A stretch of 15,056 nt of DNA from an uncultured Bacteroidota bacterium (GTDB lineage: Bacteria; Bacteroidota; Bacteroidia; Flavobacteriales; Flavobacteriaceae), in the NCBI GenBank assembly GCA_903819815.1, contig CAIJFC010000082.1:1-15056 (forward strand), written 5' to 3'. A program made the position numbers and the translations under genes. How positions within the stretch are numbered: the stretch's first letter is position 1; every line of letters begins with the position of its first letter. Of the stretch, positions 7,590-14,090 are shown piece after piece. Below the pieces are notes generated by a model that did not search any database, had not been told where the DNA came from, and saw only the letters and a list, made by a program, of their open reading frames with translations.

Positions 7590-7612
7590 CAGCATATAAA
7601 AAAATCAGAAAA

Positions 7613-8143
7613 TTGATACAATTACACGACAAACAATTTGTTCCTTTTATTTCTGCTCAAGAAATAGATTTTGCAATAGCAACAATGGTCTCTCAAGTAG
7701 AAGCTGATTTTGCGGATGAAATTCCAGTATTTGTTGGGGTTTTAAATGGCTCTTTTATGGTAGTTTCCGATTTTATGAAACACTATAAAAAACCATGTGA
7801 AGTTAGTTTTATCAAATTAGCATCTTATGAAGGGACTTCTTCGACTAATGAAATAAAACAATTAATTGGTCTAAACCAAGACTTAACTGGAAGAACCGTA
7901 ATTATAATTGAAGATATCGTAGACACCGGAAATACAGTTGCGGAATTGAAAGAGTTGTTCAAAAAGCAAAATGTAAAACACCTGAAAATAGCCACTTTGT
8001 TTTTCAAACCTGAAGCGTATAAAAAAGGCCTGAAATTAGATTATATTGGAATTCGAATTCCAAATAAATTCATCGTAGGCTTCGGATTGGATTATGACGG
8101 TTTAGGAAGAAATTTACCTGAAGTATATCAATTAAAAGAATAA
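7613..8143 (+). CDS. hpt: Hypoxanthine phosphoribosyltransferase, TTG start
   Basis: Cytoplasmic purine-salvage enzyme that joins PRPP to hypoxanthine or guanine to give IMP or GMP. The 176-residue length is normal. The PRPP-binding signature IIIEDIVDTGNT ends at residue 108, with the acidic pair E100-D101. The base-binding region FIVGFGLDYDGLGRNLP is at 153-169, and VLNGSFM near 43-49 is also typical. The start is TTG at 7613-7615: no in-frame ATG lies between the promoter box at 7582-7589 and this codon, and the next in-frame ATG (7685) would remove conserved N-terminal sequence. It is the first gene of a tight unit with adk, which begins 28 bases after its stop. A short, A-rich leader without Shine-Dalgarno sequence fits Bacteroidota translation. 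Base preference cannot be told from sequence alone. Confidence 0.95.
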   Translation: MIQLHDKQFVPFISAQEIDFAIATMVSQVEADFADEIPVFVGVLNGSFMVVSDFMKHYKKPCEVSFIKLASYEGTSSTNEIKQLIGLNQDLTGRTVIIIEDIVDTGNTVAELKELFKKQNVKHLKIATLFFKPEAYKKGLKLDYIGIRIPNKFIVGFGLDYDGLGRNLPEVYQLKE

Positions 8144-8171
8144 ATAACTACAACTACACATCCATTACATC

Positions 8172-8744
8172 ATGATTAACATTGTCTTATTTGGAAAGCC
8201 AGGGGCTGGAAAAGGAACTCAAGCAGAATTTTTAAAAGAAAAATACAATCTAACTCATTTATCCACTGGTGATATTTTTAGATACAATATAAAAAATGAA
8301 ACTGACCTAGGAAAATTGGCCAAAAGTTACATGGACAAAGGCGATTTAGTTCCTGATGAAGTTACCATAAAAATGTTACAAGACACCGTTGAAAAAAATC
8401 CGGATACTAAAGGCTTTTTATTTGATGGATTTCCAAGAACATTAGCACAAGCAGACGCTTTAGATGAATTTCTAGCTACTAAAAATTGGAATATCACCGC
8501 TACAATTGCATTGGAAGCAGACGATGAAATCTTAATTAAAAGATTATTAGAAAGAGGGAAAACTAGCGGACGCGTAGACGATCAAGACGAAGATAAAATT
8601 AGAAATCGTTACCAAGAATACAATGAAAAAACAGCTCCTTTAATGGATTTTTATAGCAATCAAAATAAATTTTATCCAATAAACGGAATTGGTTCTATAG
8701 AAGAAATTACCCAACGATTGAGCGCTGTAATTGAGCGTTTATAA
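8172..8744 (+). CDS. adk: Adenylate kinase, short-LID form
   Basis: Catalyses ATP + AMP to 2 ADP in the cytoplasm. The 190-residue protein has the P-loop GKPGAGKGTQ at residues 8-17, the AMP-binding THLSTGDIFR stretch, the DGFPRTLAQA motif, and a short LID around LLERGKTSGRVDD that lacks the zinc-binding cysteines of the long bacterial form. These give high confidence in the assignment. It lies between hpt (28-base gap) and obg (37-base gap) on the same strand, so all three probably share the promoter before hpt. The pairing with hpt links purine salvage to adenylate balance. Confidence 0.97.
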   Translation: MINIVLFGKPGAGKGTQAEFLKEKYNLTHLSTGDIFRYNIKNETDLGKLAKSYMDKGDLVPDEVTIKMLQDTVEKNPDTKGFLFDGFPRTLAQADALDEFLATKNWNITATIALEADDEILIKRLLERGKTSGRVDDQDEDKIRNRYQEYNEKTAPLMDFYSNQNKFYPINGIGSIEEITQRLSAVIERL

Positions 8745-8781
8745 CTTTTATTACGTACTAATTTAGAATAAAAAAAAGAAA

Positions 8782-9816
8782 ATGACTGAAGGAAATTTCG
8801 TAGATTACGTAAAAATATATGTTTCCTCTGGAAAAGGCGGAAAGGGTTCTACCCATTTGCACAGGGAAAAATTTATTGAAAAAGGAGGTCCTGATGGGGG
8901 TGATGGTGGTCGAGGCGGACACGTATATCTAGTTGGAAACAAAAGCCTTTGGACATTATTTCATTTAAAATTTGCAAGACACGTAAAAGCAGGACACGGT
9001 GGTGATGGTGGTGGCGATCGAAGTACTGGTGCCGATGGCGATGATAAATTTATAGAAGTACCTTTAGGAACCGTAGTCCGTGACAAAGAAACGAATGAGA
9101 TTTTATTCGAAATTACTGACCATGGCGAGAAAAGAATTGTAGCCGTTGGCGGGAAAGGCGGTTTGGGAAACTGGCATTTTAGAAGCTCAACCAATCAAAC
9201 GCCGAGGTATTCCCAACCTGGTTTGCCTTCCACAGAAGTGGATATGATTTTGGAATTGAAAGTGCTTGCCGATGTAGGATTGGTAGGTTTCCCAAATGCA
9301 GGAAAATCGACTTTGCTTTCTGTATTAACCTCAGCGAAACCAAAAATTGCCGATTACCCGTTTACTACTTTAAAACCAAATCTTGGAATTGTAGCATACC
9401 GTGATTTTCAGTCGTTTGTAATTGCTGATATCCCGGGAATTATAGAAGGGGCGGCTGAAGGAAAAGGATTGGGTCATTACTTTTTACGACACATCGAAAG
9501 AAATTCCACGTTGCTGTTTTTAATTCCTGTAGATACTCCAAATATCAAAGAAGAATACGATATTTTAGTTAATGAATTGACGAAATACAACCCTGAAATG
9601 TTGGATAAAGAACGTATTGTTGTGATTTCAAAATGCGACATGTTGGACGACGAACTCAAAGCCGAGCTAAAAACTGAATTGGATAAAGAGTTTGCAGGAA
9701 CCCCTTATTTGTTCATTTCATCCGTTGCGCAACAAGGACTTACCGAATTAAAAGACAAACTTTGGAACATGCTTAATAGGGAAGACGACCTTCCTGAAAA
9801 TAGTCATAACCTATAA
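8782..9816 (+). CDS. obgE: Obg GTPase (ribosome assembly, stress response)
   Basis: Essential cytoplasmic GTPase that binds the 50S subunit and helps its assembly. Residues 1 to about 160 form the glycine-rich Obg fold (repeated GG-D-GG segments at 35-46 and 71-86). The G domain follows: G1 GFPNAGKST (169-177), switch I DYPFTTL (191-197), G3 DIPG (216-219), G4 SKCD (283-286) and G5 around SSVA (313-316). The 344-residue length leaves no separate C-terminal OCT domain. The G4 motif has serine instead of the usual asparagine of NKxD, a position that contacts the guanine base; TKxD or SKxD variants are, as far as I recall, seen in Bacteroidota Obg proteins. It is the last gene of hpt-adk-obg, closed by a strong terminator 5 bases after the stop. 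Confidence 0.97.
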   Translation: MTEGNFVDYVKIYVSSGKGGKGSTHLHREKFIEKGGPDGGDGGRGGHVYLVGNKSLWTLFHLKFARHVKAGHGGDGGGDRSTGADGDDKFIEVPLGTVVRDKETNEILFEITDHGEKRIVAVGGKGGLGNWHFRSSTNQTPRYSQPGLPSTEVDMILELKVLADVGLVGFPNAGKSTLLSVLTSAKPKIADYPFTTLKPNLGIVAYRDFQSFVIADIPGIIEGAAEGKGLGHYFLRHIERNSTLLFLIPVDTPNIKEEYDILVNELTKYNPEMLDKERIVVISKCDMLDDELKAELKTELDKEFAGTPYLFISSVAQQGLTELKDKLWNMLNREDDLPENSHNL

Positions 9817-9820
9817 ATTA

Positions 9821-9849
9821 AAAAGCCATCTGAAGATGGCTTTTTTTTT
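9821..9849. terminator. Bidirectional intrinsic terminator between obg and the glycosyltransferase gene
   Basis: GCCATC (9825-9830) pairs with GATGGC (9835-9840) around a TGAA loop. The stem is extended by A-run/T-run pairing, and nine T residues (9841-9849) follow on the plus strand. On the minus strand the stem is followed by TTTTTAATTT, so the same hairpin can end both convergent operons. The T-run overlaps the glycosyltransferase stop codon (9848-9850). Confidence 0.9.
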
Positions 9850-10837
9850 AATCATTGTAAGTATCAAACAAATATTGTAGTGTTTTTGGAATATCATTCG
9901 CCTCAATTTTTGGATATTCGATTTTCCCATTCAGCCAATTTTCAATTTCAACATGAAAATGATTTCCAACTTTGCTAAGCACCGGAACTCCCAGTAATTT
10001 TAATGCCGCCGCATTACATTCTTGTTCATAATGCTTTTGAATTGGAATACTAAGCACCTTCTTATTTAAAAACAATGCTTCGGCAGGAGTTTCAAATCCG
10101 CCTCCAGTAATTATTCCATGACTAGTGATTAAACTATCATTAAATAGTTTTTGGTTTACCGGAAAATAAGTAATATTTCCAACAGTATACGGCTTATTTA
10201 TATCATTCAAAAACCAATGAAATTGAACGTCGCTTACTTTTCTGAAGGCAGTTTCTAAACACTCTTTATCAAAGGACGGCAGGTAAACAGAAATGTGATT
10301 TAAGTCGGTGGGAGTAGCATTTACAATATCATCTTTAATAATAGGAGGATGAATAAACGTATCGTATTCTTTAAAATGCAGTCCCAAATATTTATTTGCT
10401 GGAGCATATTTTTGCAAAACCAATTCTCCCATTAAATTACTATTTTCTGATCTAGGCGTTAACTTCGATTTAAAACTCGCTTGATGGCCAAATTGCACCG
10501 ACCTTACTTTTTGGAGTTTTGAAGCCAAAGCGGTAACCGAATCAAAATCGTTAATCACCACATCGTAATCAGATAAAGGCAACGCTTTTGCATCGCGATA
10601 CATTTGCAAGGGATTAATGTTTTTTGCAGTATCCCAATAGTCCAAACCTCCACATTTAGTATAATGCAAACTACAACCTTTGCTTTTAAATTTTATTGGA
10701 ATATCAACATTTAAACTGGCATTATTACCGCTCATAAAAAAGTCGACAGTGCCAAATTTTTTTAAATACGGATACAACTGCACTGCCCTACTTATATGTC
10801 CGTTACCCGTAGCTTGTATTGCGTAAAATATTTTCAT
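9848..10837 (-). CDS. MJ1255/MurG-like glycosyltransferase
   Basis: A 329-residue protein that looks like a GT-B glycosyltransferase of the family typified by MJ1255. The N-terminus has the GNGHISRAVQL motif (11-21), corresponding to the glycine-rich acceptor-side loop of MurG-like enzymes. The C-terminal half has GGGFETPAEAL (245-255) and HYEQECNAAAL (269-279), the nucleotide-sugar-binding pattern seen in MurG and UDP-glycosyltransferases. No signal peptide or transmembrane helix is visible, so action at the inner face of the cytoplasmic membrane is inferred. The gene starts 17 bases after an LpxH-like phosphoesterase gene on the same strand, which suggests envelope glycolipid or polysaccharide synthesis. 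Donor and acceptor cannot be read from the sequence. Confidence 0.8.
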   Translation of the reverse strand: MKIFYAIQATGNGHISRAVQLYPYLKKFGTVDFFMSGNNASLNVDIPIKFKSKGCSLHYTKCGGLDYWDTAKNINPLQMYRDAKALPLSDYDVVINDFDSVTALASKLQKVRSVQFGHQASFKSKLTPRSENSNLMGELVLQKYAPANKYLGLHFKEYDTFIHPPIIKDDIVNATPTDLNHISVYLPSFDKECLETAFRKVSDVQFHWFLNDINKPYTVGNITYFPVNQKLFNDSLITSHGIITGGGFETPAEALFLNKKVLSIPIQKHYEQECNAAALKLLGVPVLSKVGNHFHVEIENWLNGKIEYPKIEANDIPKTLQYLFDTYND

Positions 10838-10854
10838 TTGTAGTTTAAATCTAG

Positions 10855-11670
10855 TTAGGAAAGAATTTTAAAAGCGTAATCTTCTGAAACCAATTCCTCA
10901 ACTGCATCAGAATTCTTGTAATGCTCTTTTTTGTACTGATATATGCTCCATTCGGAATTTTTATATTCCAGAGCCGTTAAGTTTTCAACCCAATCGCCAC
11001 TATTTAAATACAATACCGATCCGTTTTCATTGGTAACCACTCTCTTTTGAGGATTATGAATGTGACCACAAACCACATAATCGAATTTTTTATCGATGGC
11101 AATTTCTGCAGCTGTTTTTTCAAAATCGGTAATGAACGCCACAGCTTTTTTAACACTGTCTTTCACTTTCTTAGAAAAACTTCTCTTTTCTTTTCCTAAT
11201 AATACCATTACCCAATTCAAGAAACTATTTATTAATATCAACAAATCATAGCCTTTACCGCCAATTTTGGCCAATATTTTAGCATATCCTTGTGTAGAAG
11301 AATCGAATACGTCCCCATGGAAAATCCAGGCTTTTTTTCCATCTAAATCTAAAACTAGTTTGTCTACCAATTCGAATTTGCCTAAAATAAGGTCCGAATA
11401 TTTTCGCAATACTTCATCGTGATTTCCGGTGATATAAATTAATCGAGTGCCGTTGGCCGACATTTTAATCATGTGACGCAAAACATTCATGTGGGAGGAG
11501 GGAAAATAACTTTTGGAAAAGTTCCACATATCAATGATATCGCCGTTTAAAACTAAAGTTTTGGGTTGAATAGATTTTAAATATTGGAGCAATTCGGTAG
11601 CTTGACATCCGTAGGTTCCGAGGTGAACATCACTTATTACTACTAATGGAATTTTTCTTTTATTTTTCAT
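10855..11670 (-). CDS. LpxH-like metallophosphoesterase (UDP-2,3-diacylglucosamine diphosphatase family)
   Basis: A 271-residue calcineurin-like phosphoesterase with all metal-binding blocks: SDVHLG with D14 and H16, GDIIDMW with D44, GNHD (82-85), H118 in FHGD, and GHIH (202-205). Between H118 and GHIH there is an insertion of about 80 residues with a hydrophobic stretch (YDLLILINSFLNWVMVLLG, 141-159) followed by a lysine-rich helix (160-175). This resembles the membrane-docking cap of LpxH, which cleaves UDP-2,3-diacylglucosamine in lipid A synthesis. Start: ATG at 11668-11670 is chosen over an upstream TTG at 11685. The gene is followed 17 bases later by a glycosyltransferase gene, consistent with an envelope-lipid role. 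GNHD replaces the GNRD of classical LpxH, so the true substrate may differ. Confidence 0.82.
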   Translation of the reverse strand: MKNKRKIPLVVISDVHLGTYGCQATELLQYLKSIQPKTLVLNGDIIDMWNFSKSYFPSSHMNVLRHMIKMSANGTRLIYITGNHDEVLRKYSDLILGKFELVDKLVLDLDGKKAWIFHGDVFDSSTQGYAKILAKIGGKGYDLLILINSFLNWVMVLLGKEKRSFSKKVKDSVKKAVAFITDFEKTAAEIAIDKKFDYVVCGHIHNPQKRVVTNENGSVLYLNSGDWVENLTALEYKNSEWSIYQYKKEHYKNSDAVEELVSEDYAFKILS

Positions 11671-11734
11671 TTTTAGTTTTAACAAAATTCCTATTGTATT
11701 GTTAATTTATCGTGCTTTTAATTTTATCATAAGG

Positions 11735-11760
11735 TTATTAGTTTTTGCAAAAGTTAATAA
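11735..11760. promoter_or_regulatory. 26-bp operator-like dyad in a divergent promoter region
   Basis: An inverted repeat centred on TTTTGCAAAA (11743-11752), with outer arms TTATTA and TAATAA. Eleven of 13 base pairs match and the other two are G-T. It sits in the middle of the 197-base gap between the phosphoesterase gene (-) and the S46 peptidase gene (+), where a dimeric regulator could act on either side. The sequence is A/T-rich and no T-run follows, so it is not a terminator. No regulator gene is in the window and the binding protein is unknown. Confidence 0.35.
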
Positions 11761-11834
11761 ATTGAGAACAGTAAATTATTATTAAAATCATCACATTTTA
11801 AACATTGAATAACAATAAAATAATGAAAATGATT

Positions 11835-11842
11835 TATATTCG
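11835..11842 (+). promoter_or_regulatory. Candidate -7 box (TATATTCG) for the S46 peptidase gene
   Basis: TATATTCG differs by one base from TAnnTTTG and lies 26 bases before the ATG, a distance matching the other promoters in this window. No TTG is found at the standard upstream spacing; the nearest (11805-11807) is too far. Confidence 0.35.
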
Positions 11843-11867
11843 CAGTTCCTAAAAAAACTAATTAAAT

Positions 11868-14018
11868 ATGAAAAAATTTATTTTATCCCTAATTATTGGG
11901 GTTCTATTGATTCCTACGGCCGTTAAGGCCGATGAAGGAATGTGGTTTTTAATGTTCATTGAACGTTTGAATCACCGAGACATGCAAAAAATGGGGTTGC
12001 AATTGACTGCTGAAGAAATTTACAGCATCAATAACCACAGTTTGAAAGATGCAATTGTTCAATTTAATGGCGGTTGTACTGCCGAAGTGATTTCCAAAGA
12101 TGGTTTGGTATTAACCAATCACCACTGTGGATATGATGCAATTGCTGAATTGTCTACTGCCGAAAAAAATTATTTGAAAGACGGTTATTGGGCTGCTAAT
12201 AGAGCTTCAGAAATGAAACCTTCAAGCTTGTACGTTCGTTTTTTCGTTCGTATGGACGATTGTTCCAAAAGAATTTTAGCCAAAGTAAATGATAAAATGA
12301 CTGAGGCGGAAAGAGAAAAAGCCGTAAATCAAGAAATTGCAGCTATTGAAAAAGAAAACAATGAAGGAGGAAAATATACTGTTTCTGTTCGTCCGTTTTT
12401 TCAAGGAAATGAATACTATTATTTTGTATACCAAGATTATAAAGACGTTCGTTTAGTAGGAACTCCTCCTGAAAGTCTTGGGAAATTTGGTGGTGATACT
12501 GACAACTGGGAATGGCCTCGTCACACAGCCGATTTTTCTATGTTTAGAATTTACGCTGACAAAGACGGTAATCCTGCCGACTATTCTACTTCAAACGTTC
12601 CATTAAGTCCAAAACATTACTTACCTGTAAACTTAAACGGAGTAAAAGAAGGTGATTATGCAATGATTTTGGGTTATCCTGGAAGAACTAACCGTTGGAT
12701 GCCAGCTGCTGGAATTGAACAAAACGTTAAATTTGCTTATCCTGCTTGGGTTGAAGGTGCTAAAACTGGTATGGACAACATGAAAAAATACATGGATCAA
12801 AGTGATGCACTTCGATTAATATATGCTTCAAAATTTGCTTCAACTGCCAATTATTGGAAAAACCGTCAAGGGATGATTGATGCTTTAAGCAAATTTCAAA
12901 CATCAAAATCAAAAGCAGCGCAAGAAGCTAAATTCAATAAATGGGCTAACAAAGCCGAAAACAAAGCTAAATATGGTAATGTTGTAGCTACAATAAATGC
13001 TTACTACGCATTGACAAATGAAAAATCACGTCACGATAATTACCTACAACAGTTAATGAGAACCTCATCGTTTGGAACAATTGGTCGTTCTTTAGGAAGA
13101 CAATTGGATGCTTATGCAAAAGCAGATGGTGCAAAACGTCTTACAATGGCTCCTAAAATTATTGAAATGGCTGATGGTTTCTTTAAAGATTCTTTCATCC
13201 CTGCTGAAAAAGATATCTTAACAGCTCAATTAAAATTGTATGCTACAAAATCTGTTGGATATGGAATTGCTCCAATGGCAGAAAAAATTGGAAAAGACCA
13301 CAACTACGATTACTCTAAATTTGTAAATGCTGCATTTGAAATGAGTGTTTTAACTTCATTGGATAAGGTAAAAGCATTTTTAGACTACCCAAGTGATGCT
13401 GTTTTGGCAAGCGACCCTTTGTACTTACTTTCAAATGATTTAGTTGCCCATATGAATGCTAAATCGGATGCTATTGCAAAAGCACAAAATGATTATGGTG
13501 CTGCCTTTCGCTTATTAGTAGAAGGTTTGAGAGAATCGAAAATTGGAACTATAAAATACCCGGACGCAAATTCAACTTTGCGTTTAACTTATGGAAAAGT
13601 TCGTTCTTTACCTGCTGACAAAAGAAACGATGCCAAAGTTAACAACTACACCACTTTAGACGGTCAGGTTAAAAAATACAAAAAAGGAGATGAAGAATTC
13701 GATTTGCCGGCTCGTGTATTAGAAATGAACAAAAATAAAGATTACGGACGTTTTGCAGATAAAGACGGTTCGCTTCATATAAATTTCTTAACTGACAATG
13801 ACATTACCGGAGGAAATTCAGGTTCACCAGTATTGAATGGAAAAGGTGAATTAATAGGATTGGCATTTGATGGAAACATTGAAGCGATGGCTGGAGATGT
13901 TATCTTTGATCCAAAATTACAACGTACTATTAATGTAGATATCCGTTATGTATTATGGGTTATTGAAAAATACTCAGGTGCAAAACACATAGTTGATGAA
14001 ATGACATTGGCAAAATAA
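11868..14018 (+). CDS. S46 family dipeptidyl-peptidase, DPP7-type
   Basis: Secreted serine exopeptidase that releases dipeptides from the N-terminus of oligopeptides in the periplasm. The 716-residue length and motifs fit family S46. A Sec signal peptide covers residues 1-21, with cleavage likely after AVKA and before DEGMW. The chymotrypsin-like triad is H86 (TNHHCGY), D222 (PRHTADFSMFR) and S651 (GGNSGSPV). N213-W214 and D668 correspond to residues that hold the substrate amino terminus in characterised S46 enzymes. The position 18 residues after the catalytic serine is glycine (G669, FDGN); from known family work glycine marks DPP7-like hydrophobic preference, and arginine there marks DPP11-like acidic preference. 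It is transcribed alone, from a divergent promoter region, and closed by a strong terminator. No T9SS tail is present. Confidence 0.93.
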   Translation: MKKFILSLIIGVLLIPTAVKADEGMWFLMFIERLNHRDMQKMGLQLTAEEIYSINNHSLKDAIVQFNGGCTAEVISKDGLVLTNHHCGYDAIAELSTAEKNYLKDGYWAANRASEMKPSSLYVRFFVRMDDCSKRILAKVNDKMTEAEREKAVNQEIAAIEKENNEGGKYTVSVRPFFQGNEYYYFVYQDYKDVRLVGTPPESLGKFGGDTDNWEWPRHTADFSMFRIYADKDGNPADYSTSNVPLSPKHYLPVNLNGVKEGDYAMILGYPGRTNRWMPAAGIEQNVKFAYPAWVEGAKTGMDNMKKYMDQSDALRLIYASKFASTANYWKNRQGMIDALSKFQTSKSKAAQEAKFNKWANKAENKAKYGNVVATINAYYALTNEKSRHDNYLQQLMRTSSFGTIGRSLGRQLDAYAKADGAKRLTMAPKIIEMADGFFKDSFIPAEKDILTAQLKLYATKSVGYGIAPMAEKIGKDHNYDYSKFVNAAFEMSVLTSLDKVKAFLDYPSDAVLASDPLYLLSNDLVAHMNAKSDAIAKAQNDYGAAFRLLVEGLRESKIGTIKYPDANSTLRLTYGKVRSLPADKRNDAKVNNYTTLDGQVKKYKKGDEEFDLPARVLEMNKNKDYGRFADKDGSLHINFLTDNDITGGNSGSPVLNGKGELIGLAFDGNIEAMAGDVIFDPKLQRTINVDIRYVLWVIEKYSGAKHIVDEMTLAK

Positions 14019-14037
14019 TATCTTACGATTCTAAAAT

Positions 14038-14075
14038 AAAAAAGTCCTAAAACGAATTGTTTTAGGACTTTTTTT
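14038..14075. terminator. Bidirectional intrinsic terminator between the S46 peptidase and acyl-CoA dehydrogenase genes
   Basis: AGTCCTAAAAC (14043-14053) pairs perfectly with GTTTTAGGACT (14059-14069) around a GAATT loop. The flanking A-run (14038-14042) and T-run (14070-14075) extend the stem and supply U-runs in both directions. It lies 20 bases after the S46 stop and 15 bases before the end of the convergent acyl-CoA dehydrogenase gene, so it probably serves both. Confidence 0.92.
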
Positions 14076-14090
14076 ATTATGAAGAATTTT

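Noticed and set aside
8961..9194. Minus-strand frame and GGTGATGG-like repeats within obg
   Set aside because: The repetitive DNA simply encodes the glycine-rich Obg fold, and the opposite frame is its shadow.
11683..11685. Upstream TTG start for the metallophosphoesterase
   Set aside because: An ATG five codons downstream leaves the full first metal-binding motif intact and needs no rare start.
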